Assembly (NCBI GenBank): GCA_900317865.1
Contig: ONIK01000038.1
Location: 1 to 21,979, forward strand
Source: an uncultured Methanobrevibacter sp.
GTDB taxonomy: Archaea; Methanobacteriota; Methanobacteria; Methanobacteriales; Methanobacteriaceae
Length of the DNA: 21,979 nucleotides
Reading direction: 5' to 3'
Under the pieces are notes generated by a model, which ran no database searches, was not told where the DNA came from, and saw nothing but the letters and a program-made list of their open reading frames with translations. Shown here piece by piece: positions 7,580 to 14,825 of the stretch. Every line of letters starts with the position of its first letter. The first letter of the stretch is position 1. The position numbers and the translations under genes were made by a program.

Positions 7580-8854
7580 ATGGAAATATTAAAATACTCA
7601 GAAATTGACTTGGCTGAAACAATAAAAAGATCAGAACAGGACGTGAATAACGTTCTAGATACGGTATCTGAGATTTTAAACAATGTTAAAGATAATGGCG
7701 ATAAGGCAGTAAAATCCTACACTGAGAAATTTGATGGAGTTTTGGTTGATGAATTGAAAGTATCAGAAAGTGAAATAAAAGAGGCTTATGATACCCTGGA
7801 TGATTCTCTATTGGCTGCCTTAAAACAAGCTGCAGCCAACATTGAAAAATTCCACAAAAAACAGATTCCTGAAGAATGGGAAATGGAAGTTAACCCGGGA
7901 ATTACAGCCGGTCAAATCGTAAGGCCGATAAACTCTGCAGGATGTTATATTCCAGGCGGAAGAGCAGCTTATCCGTCTTCAATATTAATGACAGTTATCC
8001 CTGCCAAAATTGCCGGAGTCGAAAAAGTAATATGTGTCACTCCTCCCCAAAAAGACGGAAAGATTCTTGATGCGATACTTGTAGCTGCAGATATTGCGGG
8101 AGCAGATGAAATCTATAAGGTAGGTGGAGCACAGGCAATCGGAGCTCTGGCCTATGGAACTGAATCAATTCCTAAAGTCGAAAAAATAGTCGGTCCGGGA
8201 AATATTTTTGTAACTGCAGCCAAAAAATTGGTTTACGGTCAGGTGGATATTGAATTTCCGGCCGGTCCTTCTGAAGTATTGATTCTTGCTGATGAAAGTG
8301 CGGAACCGGAATTTTTAGCAACTGACATATTGGCACAGGCGGAACATGACCCTAATGCATCATGTTTTTTAGTGACTGATTCAAAAGATTTGGCTGAAAA
8401 AACTAATGAATTCGTTTTAAAACTAACTGAAATCGCCCCTAGAAGGGAAATTATTGAAGAATCATTATCCAAAAGTGGAAAAATTATTATCACTGACACA
8501 TTTGAAGAAGCAGTATACGTTACAAACGAATATGCTCCAGAACATTTAATCATATCCACAAAAGATGATGATAAAACACTATCACAAATCAATAATGCCG
8601 GATCAATATTTTTAGGCCAGTATTCACCGGTAGCTGCCGGAGATTATGGATCAGGTACAAATCACGTATTGCCGACCGGCGGTGGGGCTAAAATGTATTC
8701 AGGCCTTTCAACCGAAGCCTTTATCAAAAAGCCTACAGTTCAAAGAATTACAAAAGAAGGTTTGGGCGAACTTGCAAAAACTTCAGTTCCAATAGCTGAA
8801 TATGAAGGATTCTTTGCTCATTCAGATTCATTTAAAAGAAGATTGGAAAAATAA
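7580..8854 (+). CDS. hisD: histidinol dehydrogenase
   Basis: Catalyses the last two steps of histidine synthesis, oxidising histidinol to histidine with two NAD+. Its 424 residues agree with the family. Motifs in order: GCYIPGGRAAYPSS, TPPQKDGKI, GGAQAIGALAYGTES, KIVGPGN, then the zinc and catalytic region with FPAGPSEVLI and the Gln-His pair in AQAEHDP; VAAGDYGSGTNHVLPTGG near the end supplies further ligands. The AGGTAGTG that overlaps the ilvD stop is the ribosome site, so the two genes form one unit. Pairing hisD with ilvD mixes two pathways; no other his gene is in the window. Confidence 0.97.
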   Translation: MEILKYSEIDLAETIKRSEQDVNNVLDTVSEILNNVKDNGDKAVKSYTEKFDGVLVDELKVSESEIKEAYDTLDDSLLAALKQAAANIEKFHKKQIPEEWEMEVNPGITAGQIVRPINSAGCYIPGGRAAYPSSILMTVIPAKIAGVEKVICVTPPQKDGKILDAILVAADIAGADEIYKVGGAQAIGALAYGTESIPKVEKIVGPGNIFVTAAKKLVYGQVDIEFPAGPSEVLILADESAEPEFLATDILAQAEHDPNASCFLVTDSKDLAEKTNEFVLKLTEIAPRREIIEESLSKSGKIIITDTFEEAVYVTNEYAPEHLIISTKDDDKTLSQINNAGSIFLGQYSPVAAGDYGSGTNHVLPTGGGAKMYSGLSTEAFIKKPTVQRITKEGLGELAKTSVPIAEYEGFFAHSDSFKRRLEK

Positions 8855-8867
8855 TTTTCTATCTTCA

Positions 8868-8880
8868 ACTTTTTTTATTA
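8868..8880 (+). terminator. possible T-rich terminator after hisD
   Basis: A run of seven or more T residues follows the hisD stop by about 15 bases. There is no hairpin just before it; T-rich tracts alone can end transcription in archaea. Weak call. Confidence 0.3.
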
Positions 8881-8891
8881 AATCCTTACTT

Positions 8892-8926
8892 TTAAAAAAA
8901 TAGAAAAAGTGATAAAAATCACTTTA
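8892..8926 (-). terminator. hairpin terminator of the zinc-ribbon/wall-binding gene
   Basis: On the minus strand the stop codon runs straight into a stem AAAGTGA / TCACTTT with a six-base loop, followed by a T-rich tract. The arms lie near 8919-8925 and 8906-8912 (one base of uncertainty). The stop codon overlaps the first arm, an unusually compact arrangement. Confidence 0.65.
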
Positions 8927-9658
8927 AACATTTACAGATGCCGGTAGGTTATGAGTGTTTCCATAATCTATTAATATACTTACACAGATATCCAACATTC
9001 TTGATGGAGAAATATCAGGGACCCCTCCCGTGTAAATACCAACATAATTTGGAACAGCACCATTACTTTCAATCCATGATGAGAATCTGTTTGACATGTC
9101 TACATAGTTTGTACGTGCAATACTTTGTGAATAGTCACGTCCACTTGGATGAGGAGCATATCCGGGATTTCCGACAGATATTGTTGCATCAGGATGTCCG
9201 CTACCAATTTGAGAAATGGATTTAGTTAAAATATACAAACATTGTGCCTTTGATAAAGAAAGTGATTTGAAATTGACTGGGAAATTGCCGCCGGAATTTC
9301 TAATAACCTGAGCCAATGCAGGAGATTCACTTACTGGAAAACTGTCTAATGAAACGGCGGAAGCACCTGAACCGGATGAACTGGAACTTTGCTGTGGTGC
9401 CTGATTAGCACTATTGGCACTTTGGGAATTATTATTAAATAAACCAGTACCAAAACCTACAAACACAACGGCTAAAATAACAATTGCTGCGATCAAAACA
9501 GCGATTATAATCTTTTTATTTCTGTCATCATCGTTTTGTGTAGTGTTAACAGGTTTTGGAGTATTAACATCACCAGTATTTGATTTAATTTGACTTCCAC
9601 AATGTTTACAAAATTTTGAACCATCTTTTATTTCTTCCCCACATTTAGGACAAAACAT
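8924..9658 (-). CDS. zinc ribbon - membrane helix - probable pseudomurein-binding protein
   Basis: Protein of 244 residues with three parts. Residues 1-22 are a zinc ribbon (Cys3, Cys6, Cys17, Cys20). Residues about 50-72 are a single strongly hydrophobic helix after a charged stretch (DDDRNKK), so the ribbon should be inside and the rest outside. A Ser/Gln/Asn-rich linker follows to about 100. Residues 105-244 form an outer domain with LSKAQCLYILTKSI, YVDMSNRFSSWIESNG, VPNYVG and a closing MLDICVSILIDYGN...LP. This matches, from memory, the pattern of methanogen pseudomurein-binding repeats (about 30 residues ending in NGxxPNYV); a profile search would settle it. An ATG further upstream is open in frame to 9763, but GAGGT at 9666-9670 seven bases before the ATG at 9658, and the ribbon starting there, fix the start. 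Confidence 0.78.
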   Translation of the reverse strand: MFCPKCGEEIKDGSKFCKHCGSQIKSNTGDVNTPKPVNTTQNDDDRNKKIIIAVLIAAIVILAVVFVGFGTGLFNNNSQSANSANQAPQQSSSSSGSGASAVSLDSFPVSESPALAQVIRNSGGNFPVNFKSLSLSKAQCLYILTKSISQIGSGHPDATISVGNPGYAPHPSGRDYSQSIARTNYVDMSNRFSSWIESNGAVPNYVGIYTGGVPDISPSRMLDICVSILIDYGNTHNLPASVNV

Positions 9659-9665
9659 AAAAAAT

Positions 9666-9670
9666 ACCTC
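9666..9670 (-). promoter_or_regulatory. ribosome binding site that fixes the start at 9658
   Basis: GAGGT on the minus strand lies seven bases before the ATG at 9658. It decides against the longer frame beginning at 9763, whose extra 35 residues are Lys/Tyr/Phe-rich and overlap the promoter region. Confidence 0.65.
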
Positions 9671-9690
9671 ATTTAAATTACAATAGACTC

Positions 9691-9708
9691 TATATTTTTT
9701 ATATTTAA
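9691..9708 (-). promoter_or_regulatory. putative TATA box of the zinc-ribbon/wall-binding gene
   Basis: Minus-strand TTTAAATATAAAAAATAT lies 33-50 bases before the ATG, leaving a short leader that includes the GAGGT site. An AT-rich inverted repeat (AAATTTTA at 9740-9747, TAAAATTT at 9753-9760) sits about 32 bases further upstream. Both are sequence-only assignments. Confidence 0.35.
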
Positions 9709-9809
9709 AATATTTTTTTAACCAATTAATGAAACTGAAAAATTTTAGTCTGTAAAATTTCACAAGAAGTCTTTTTTAAAGGAATTTACCAACTATGAAA
9801 AGCCTGCAA

Positions 9810-9821
9810 GCAAGTACTTGC
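9810..9821. promoter_or_regulatory. 12-bp perfect palindrome GCAAGTACTTGC, candidate operator
   Basis: A perfect 12-base palindrome in the divergent spacer, ending 11 bases before the TATA-like TTTAAATT at 9833. It shares CAAGTAC with the palindrome at 19594-19609, which lies at nearly the same distance from its TATA box. A position directly upstream of TATA is typical for archaeal activators. The regulator is unknown. Confidence 0.45.
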
Positions 9822-9832
9822 ATTCAATTATC

Positions 9833-9845
9833 TTTAAATTAAATT
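9833..9845 (+). promoter_or_regulatory. putative TATA box of the 41-residue peptide gene
   Basis: TTTAAATTAAATT lies 44-56 bases before the TTG start at 9889. A start near 9860 would leave a leader of about 30 bases carrying the GGAGG site. Confidence 0.35.
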
Positions 9846-9888
9846 AAAAGAAATAACAATATTTAAACAAGAAAATGGAGGATAAATT

Positions 9889-10014
9889 TTGATATTCAAA
9901 TCAAAAATAGGAATATTTATAATTTCAATTTTATTTTTAATGATGTGTATGTCCTCCGTTAGTGCGAGCGATACAGATAATTTAAATTTTCACGATACTG
10001 TAATGATTAATTAA
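9889..10014 (+). CDS. 41-residue secreted peptide or remnant of a secreted protein
   Basis: A short frame with TTG start, preceded by a strong Shine-Dalgarno GGAGGA at 9877-9882 with six bases of spacing. The product begins with a classic signal peptide: MIFKSKIGIF has positive charges, then a hydrophobic core with many Ile, Leu and Met, then a probable cleavage site at VSA-SD (after about residue 26). Only about 15 residues, SDTDNLNFHDTVMIN, would remain after processing. No family is recognised. A palindrome and TATA-like box lie upstream at spacings like those of the large adhesin gene. It could be a true small secreted peptide or the 5' stub of a decayed adhesin gene; the intact promoter, ribosome site and signal peptide favour expression. 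Confidence 0.6.
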   Translation: MIFKSKIGIFIISILFLMMCMSSVSASDTDNLNFHDTVMIN

Positions 10015-10015
10015 A

Positions 10016-10047
10016 AGGTGTATAATCTCCTTCTTTATTTTTTTCAA
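10016..10047 (+). terminator. possible terminator after the small peptide gene
   Basis: An imperfect inverted repeat around AAGG...CCTT at 10015-10032 precedes a T-rich tract with TTTATTTTTTTC. The stem is weak, so this is tentative. Confidence 0.3.
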
Positions 10048-10177
10048 AAATTACCCGAAAACTGAATATAATCAACCATCCAACAAGAAATTAAATGCAA
10101 AACCACAATAAAAATTAAAATTCTACAAAGCCCAAATATTAATATAGCTTTTTTCAAAATAATATTAAGGGGAAAAA

Positions 10178-11014
10178 ATGCAAATAGACTATCTAACTAT
10201 TCTAGAATTTGTTGTGGAAATAATTGTTTTTTTAATTTTAATGGTTATTTGTAGGTTTATTTTTGATAAACTCGAAAATTCATCCTACAAATTATTAAAT
10301 CCAAGAGAATATTTACCGGAAGAGGAAGTCCATTCATTAAGGCAAATGTCTTTCCTGATAATGATGGCTTTGCTGTTCATAAGCGTTTTATATAACTTAG
10401 TCTATATTGGAAAGGATCTGCTTTCTTTTGTAATATTCGATATTCTCATTTCCCTATATATCGCAACCAAACTGGACAAGAGAACCTGGAAAAATAGAAT
10501 TTTATTAATATTATTGATTCCATACGGTTCCCTGACATATTTCCTATTCGGCAAAAGCCTGGTAGGATATATAGCATTAATTCACATCCCAGTATTCATT
10601 TACTTTATAAAAGTATATTATGACAAGTTTAGGGAATATACTGAGTCAAACGGTTTGGGAATAGCTATAATTTTATTGTTTACAATAATATTTGTCAGTT
10701 TTTTCATAACTCAACTTGCAGAACAGGTTAATCCTTTAAATGCACTGGTCATGGTTTCAAACGCATTTACAAGTAATGGATATGCTGTTTTAGGAACAAC
10801 CGCCATTGGAAAAATCAACTCAATATTTCTGGTTTGGGGAGGTTACATATTGTCAGGCGTAGGTACCGCAACTCTTGCAGCCGCAATCCTGAAAAAACAC
10901 CATGATGTTAAAAATAAAGAGTTATATGATAAAATTGATGAACTGGATAAAAAAATTGATAACCTTGAAGAGTTAATCAAAAAGAATAATAATGATGATC
11001 AGTCTGATTTATAA
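10178..11014 (+). CDS. six-helix ion-channel-like membrane protein with altered filter (TSNGYAVLG)
   Basis: Protein of 278 residues. Hydrophobic segments lie near 8-29, 57-77, 81-97, 108-124, 128-147 and 160-181, then a short re-entrant-looking stretch (186-206) and a last helix (213-238). The C-terminus (243-270) is a Glu/Lys/Leu coiled coil built on DKIDELDKKIDNLEELIKK. The order S5 - pore loop - S6 - coiled coil parallels the adjacent K+ channel: VSNAFTSNGYAVLG aligns with IVTLTTVGYGDIVP and the following helices match in spacing. The signature differs from the K+ filter TVGYG, so ion selectivity cannot be assumed. AAGGGG at 10168-10173 is the ribosome site. Calling it a channel is inference; membrane protein with coiled coil is seen directly. 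Confidence 0.65.
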   Translation: MQIDYLTILEFVVEIIVFLILMVICRFIFDKLENSSYKLLNPREYLPEEEVHSLRQMSFLIMMALLFISVLYNLVYIGKDLLSFVIFDILISLYIATKLDKRTWKNRILLILLIPYGSLTYFLFGKSLVGYIALIHIPVFIYFIKVYYDKFREYTESNGLGIAIILLFTIIFVSFFITQLAEQVNPLNALVMVSNAFTSNGYAVLGTTAIGKINSIFLVWGGYILSGVGTATLAAAILKKHHDVKNKELYDKIDELDKKIDNLEELIKKNNNDDQSDL

Positions 11015-11015
11015 T

Positions 11016-11822
11016 CTAATTTTTGTTGTCAATTAATTCTTTCAATTCATTGATTTCCTCGTGCAGTTTTTTATTTTCTTCACGAACAGCCTTCAGCTCA
11101 TCCATAACTTCACGTGAGTTATCTTCGACTATACTTCTAATATCGTCCGCCATTTCATTTTCATTATTTCCCATTAAACGGTCTGTAAGGTACGAAGACA
11201 ATGCTGCTGTAATTGTTGAGACAATAAATATTCCAACAATAATCAATAAGATTGTTATTACCCTATCGTTGAATGTCTGTGGGACTATATCACCATAACC
11301 TACAGTAGTTAACGTAACAATAACAAAATAAAAGCTATCAAATAAATCATCAGAAGAACCGAACATTATATACAATATTGTAAATATTATCACCGTAAAG
11401 AATATTCCGCCGATAATCTTATCTAGATTCGTCTTTTTAATGAATTTTTTAAAGCCATTGAAGAATTTGTTATATAAAATCATTATCCGAAGCAATTTAA
11501 AAAACATTATATATCTCAAAATGTTAGCGCCAGGAATAACGGCCGGCAGCAACGCCTCAATAGGTATGGAAGCGATGAATGTTACGATATTTTCCTTATC
11601 CTTTAAAAACTCTTTTTTTGAAGGAGCCCTGTAAAACTTAATTATCCATTCTGAGAGAAGGAATATACATACGACTAAATCGAACAGTATAACAACATAC
11701 GAAAGGTCATCCGGAAGGTCCAAAAGAAGACCTGCAGTAATAAATATAATGTCTGCAAAGACTAAAAGATGCAATAGTACTATCAATGTTTTGGAACTTA
11801 CTTTCATGCCCCTATCTTTCAT
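11016..11822 (-). CDS. voltage-gated-type potassium channel, six helices
   Basis: Membrane protein of 268 residues that should conduct K+ as a tetramer. The canonical filter TTVGYGD lies at residues 172-178 between S5 and S6, with LTTVGYGDIVPQT as the pore signature. S1-S4 precede it; S4 carries only a few charges (Arg103, Lys109, Arg112 in the RYIMFFKLLRIM region), so voltage sensing may be weak. After S6 a coiled coil spans about 230-265 (DELKAVREENKKLHEEINEL); there is no RCK domain. The ATG at 11822 has GGGTG upstream at reasonable distance; a GTG three codons earlier is also in frame. It is convergent with the channel-like gene at 10178-11014, one base between stops. Confidence 0.9.
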   Translation of the reverse strand: MKDRGMKVSSKTLIVLLHLLVFADIIFITAGLLLDLPDDLSYVVILFDLVVCIFLLSEWIIKFYRAPSKKEFLKDKENIVTFIASIPIEALLPAVIPGANILRYIMFFKLLRIMILYNKFFNGFKKFIKKTNLDKIIGGIFFTVIIFTILYIMFGSSDDLFDSFYFVIVTLTTVGYGDIVPQTFNDRVITILLIIVGIFIVSTITAALSSYLTDRLMGNNENEMADDIRSIVEDNSREVMDELKAVREENKKLHEEINELKELIDNKN

Positions 11823-12107
11823 CAACAACACCCGTTTAAAATATATTCAAGAATACAACAACAAGTTAAATGATATCCTAATTTACATTATACTTTTGAT
11901 TGATAGATACTATGTTTAAGATTATAATTAAACATTACCCTATACGGATTTGGAGATTGAATGAAACTAAAGAAAATGTCATTGCACAAATAGAATTTTT
12001 AAAAATTTTTTTGAAAAAAACAAGTAGAATTTCCACAAATCCAAAAAATTTTAAAGTCAACGAAAAGTCTTGATATACTGGAATTCTAACATAGTTTTAT
12101 TAAAGAT

Positions 12108-12120
12108 AAATTATAAAATT
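12108..12120 (+). promoter_or_regulatory. putative TATA box of aspS
   Basis: AAATTATAAAATT lies 45-57 bases before the TTG start of aspS. A second TATA-like match near 12141-12149 is too close to the ribosome site to be the promoter. Confidence 0.35.
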
Positions 12121-12152
12121 AAGTGCATAATGAAAATTTATTTTTATAACCT

Positions 12153-12158
12153 GAGGTG
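12153..12158 (+). promoter_or_regulatory. ribosome binding site supporting the TTG start of aspS
   Basis: GAGGTG lies six bases before the TTG at 12165, the spacing expected for a strong site. It supports a non-ATG start. Confidence 0.65.
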
Positions 12159-12164
12159 AATTAA

Positions 12165-13484
12165 TTGCAAGGTTTATTAAATGATTGGAGAAGAAGTAAT
12201 TACGCTAAAGATACAACTCCAGAAATCGCTGGAGAAGATGTTACAATCATGGGATGGGTTCATGAAATCCGTGATTTAGGTGGAATCATCTTTGTAATCA
12301 TCCGTGATGTAACCGGTAGAATTCAAATTACAGCACCTTCCAAAAAAGTAGATGCTGAAATATTAGAAGAGTTAAGAGCTTTTAGAAAAGAATCTGTTGT
12401 AGCAGTTAAAGGTACTGTTCAGGAAGCTGGAAAAGCACCAAACGGTGTTGAAATTATTCCTAAAGAAATAAAAATCTTAAACTTATCCAACCAACCTTTA
12501 CCAATGGACCCAACAGAAAAAGTAAAAGCTGAAATTGATACAAGACTTGATTCAAGATTTTTGGACTTAAGAAAAGAAAATGTATCAGCAATCTTTAAAA
12601 TCAAAGGACAAATGTTCCACACAATAAGAGATTTCTTTTATGAAAATGGATTTTATGAAATTAATACTCCTAAACTCGTAGCTTCAGCTACCGAAGGTGG
12701 AACCGAATTATTCCCTATTACTTACTTTGAAAAAGAAGCATTCCTAGGTCAATCCCCCCAATTATACAAACAGATGATGATGGGTAGTGGAATGGATAAA
12801 GTATTTGAAATCGGTCAGATTTTCAGAGCAGAAGAGCATGATACTTTAAGACACTTGAACGAAGCTGTTTCCATAGATGCTGAAGCTTCATTTATGGATG
12901 ATGAAGATATGATGAAAGTCTTAAATGATATGCTTGTTAACGTTATTGCAGACATAAATGAAAACTGTGCAAATGAATTAGAAATCTTAGGCCATGAATT
13001 GCCTGAAGCTGAAGGAGATTTCCCACACGTTACCTATGATGAGGCAGTAGACATCATCAATTCAAAAGGTGTCGAAATGGACTGGGGAGAAGATTTATCC
13101 CGTGCAGCTGAAAAAGCATTAGGCGACACCATGGGCGGATTCTACTTCTTAACCAAATGGCCTTCTGCAATCAAGCCATTTTATGTAATGCCATTTGAAG
13201 ATGATGAAAAATATGCACATGCATTCGATTTAATGTATAATAACTTAGAATTGTCTTCCGGTGCAACCCGTGTTCACCAATACGATTTACTCGTAAAACA
13301 AATTGAAGAAAGAGATTTAAACCCTGACGGATTTGGAAGCTACTTGAAAGCATTCGAATATGGAATGCCTCCACATGCGGGCTGGGGAGTAGGTGCTGAC
13401 AGGTTGACTATGGTACTTACAGGATCTGAAAACATCCGTGAATGTGTACTATTCCCAAGAGACAGACACAGATTAACTCCATAG
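12165..13484 (+). CDS. aspS: aspartyl-tRNA synthetase, archaeal type
   Basis: Charges tRNA-Asp with aspartate. Its 439 residues fit the compact archaeal/eukaryal form and lack the large insertion of bacterial AspRS. The N-terminal anticodon-binding OB fold covers about 18-105 (MGWVHEIRDLGGIIFVIIRD). The class II catalytic core follows: SPQLYKQ, motif 2 in FEIGQIFRAEEHDT, and motif 3 in GWGVGADRLTMVLTG near the C-terminus, which ends in LFPRDRHRLTP as archaeal enzymes do. The start is TTG with GAGGTG upstream. Archaeal enzymes of this form are often non-discriminating and also make Asp-tRNA-Asn, but that cannot be told here. The next gene starts five bases after the stop. Confidence 0.97.
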   Translation: MQGLLNDWRRSNYAKDTTPEIAGEDVTIMGWVHEIRDLGGIIFVIIRDVTGRIQITAPSKKVDAEILEELRAFRKESVVAVKGTVQEAGKAPNGVEIIPKEIKILNLSNQPLPMDPTEKVKAEIDTRLDSRFLDLRKENVSAIFKIKGQMFHTIRDFFYENGFYEINTPKLVASATEGGTELFPITYFEKEAFLGQSPQLYKQMMMGSGMDKVFEIGQIFRAEEHDTLRHLNEAVSIDAEASFMDDEDMMKVLNDMLVNVIADINENCANELEILGHELPEAEGDFPHVTYDEAVDIINSKGVEMDWGEDLSRAAEKALGDTMGGFYFLTKWPSAIKPFYVMPFEDDEKYAHAFDLMYNNLELSSGATRVHQYDLLVKQIEERDLNPDGFGSYLKAFEYGMPPHAGWGVGADRLTMVLTGSENIRECVLFPRDRHRLTP

Positions 13485-13489
13485 ATAAA

Positions 13490-14680
13490 ATGGAATATGA
13501 TATAGCTATTATAGGTGGTGGTCCTGCTGGAATGATGGCAGCTATTGCATCCGGCAAGACCTCAAATGTAATATTACTTGAAAAAAATCCTTCATTAGGT
13601 AAAAAATTGCTTTTAACCGGTGGAGGAAGATGTAATATTACAAACAATAAACCTCCTAAAAAGCTATTAACTTTTTTTGATGAGAAAAATTTCTTAAAAC
13701 ACTCCTTTTTTACGTTTACAAACGAAGATTTGTATTCTCTTTTTGATTTTGACTTTATAGAAGAAGACAACAACAGAATTTTTCCTGAAAGCGAAAAGTC
13801 AACAGACGTCCTAAACGGACTGAAAAAGCATCTGAAAGATGTTGAAATTCGCTGCAATTATGAAGTTAAAAAAATTACCGGCAAGTTCATTATAAACGAT
13901 GAAATAAAAGCTAAAAAAATTATAATTGCTACCGGCGGAGTCACTTATCCGCAAACCGGCTGCAGCATCGATAATTACTTTCTGGTTGATGAAGAAAAAA
14001 CGAAAATCAAATACGGTCTTGCTCCATTAATAACAAAGGAAGATTTAAGCCAAATTGCAGGAATAACATTGAACAATGTTGAATGCATTTATAAAAAATC
14101 CAAAGTTAAGGGTGATGTTTTAATCAGCCATGTTGGCTTGACCGGACCGGGAATCATTGATTTAAGCAATAAGATTTCAAAAGATTTGGATTACGACATT
14201 TTAAGTGACGATTATAATATTGCCTGTGAAATATCAATTGATTTGCTTCCTGATTTATCCCATGCAGACTTAAAATCAAAATTTGATAAAGAATTCCAGG
14301 AAAAAGGAAAAACACAGATTAAAAATTACCTTAAACAATTTTTAACAAACAATTTCATAGAATACTTCTTAAATAAAGTTAACATAGTTTCAGATACTCA
14401 ACTAAACAGGATTAACAAAAAAGAAAAAAACAGATTAATTGAAAATTTAAAAAGATTTACATTTGAAATTATTGACTTTAATAAAGATTTGGCTAAAATT
14501 ACAATTGGGGGAATTGACCTTAAAAACATTAATCCCAAAACTATGGAATCAAAATTAACGCCAAATTTATATTTTGCTGGGGAAATCCTGGATTTGGATG
14601 GACCTACTGGCGGATATAATTTAAAGATAGCCTTTTCAACAGGGTACCTGGCAGGTTTATCTGCAGGTAAAAATGAATAA
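13490..14680 (+). CDS. HI0933-family (BaiN/YhiN-like) FAD-dependent oxidoreductase
   Basis: Flavoprotein of 396 residues. The N-terminal Rossmann FAD motif is IIGGGPAGMMAA with the ribose-binding Glu at the end of the second strand (ILLEKNPSLGKK). The family marker LLLTGGGRCNITN follows, then IIATGGVTYPQTG, and near the C-terminus NLYFAGEILDLDGPTGGYNL. The usual TGSTGDGY segment and the residues after it are shortened here to TGCSIDNYFL, so this is a divergent member. The family is widespread and mostly unassigned; reductase activity on cyclic substrates is known for the bacterial BaiN relative only. ATG at 13490 directly starts the FAD domain; an in-frame upstream start at 13442 would lie inside aspS. 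Likely cotranscribed with aspS. Confidence 0.88.
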   Translation: MEYDIAIIGGGPAGMMAAIASGKTSNVILLEKNPSLGKKLLLTGGGRCNITNNKPPKKLLTFFDEKNFLKHSFFTFTNEDLYSLFDFDFIEEDNNRIFPESEKSTDVLNGLKKHLKDVEIRCNYEVKKITGKFIINDEIKAKKIIIATGGVTYPQTGCSIDNYFLVDEEKTKIKYGLAPLITKEDLSQIAGITLNNVECIYKKSKVKGDVLISHVGLTGPGIIDLSNKISKDLDYDILSDDYNIACEISIDLLPDLSHADLKSKFDKEFQEKGKTQIKNYLKQFLTNNFIEYFLNKVNIVSDTQLNRINKKEKNRLIENLKRFTFEIIDFNKDLAKITIGGIDLKNINPKTMESKLTPNLYFAGEILDLDGPTGGYNLKIAFSTGYLAGLSAGKNE

Positions 14681-14779
14681 TTGATGAAAATATTCTATGA
14701 TGGTATAGATAACCACATTATTTTTATAAAAAATTGAAATGTATAGTTAAAATAATTTAATTAATGTTATATTAAAATG

Positions 14780-14810
14780 ATAGTTTAGGTAAAAAACTAT
14801 TAAATTTTTA
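14780..14810 (+). terminator. possible terminator downstream of the flavoprotein gene
   Basis: Seven-base arms ATAGTTT (14780-14786) and AAACTAT (14794-14800) flank a seven-base loop and are followed by TAAATTTTTA. It lies about 100 bases past the stop, so it is only a candidate. Confidence 0.35.
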
Positions 14811-14825
14811 TAGGGAAATCGTTTT

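Larger units (their letters stand above)
11823..12164. other. intergenic region upstream of aspS
   Basis: Promoter region for the divergent K+ channel and aspS. A ten-codon frame at 11961-11993 (MKLKKMSLHK) follows GGAGATTG but is too short to call. An imperfect inverted repeat pairs 12025-12035 with 12079-12088. Nothing else gene-like was seen. Confidence 0.4.

Noticed and set aside
9659..9763. 35-residue N-terminal extension of the zinc-ribbon/wall-binding protein
   Set aside because: Low-complexity Lys/Tyr/Phe sequence overlapping the TATA-like region; the GAGGT site and the zinc ribbon begin at 9658.
11961..11993. Ten-codon frame MKLKKMSLHK after GGAGATTG upstream of aspS
   Set aside because: A plausible ribosome site is present, but the frame is too short to support as a gene and resembles a chance or decayed signal-peptide start.
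12025..12088. Imperfect inverted repeat (TAGAATTTCCA with TGGAATTCTA) upstream of aspS
   Set aside because: The arms need a bulge and are 43 bases apart; it lies before the likely TATA box, so it is not a leader structure such as a T-box or riboswitch.
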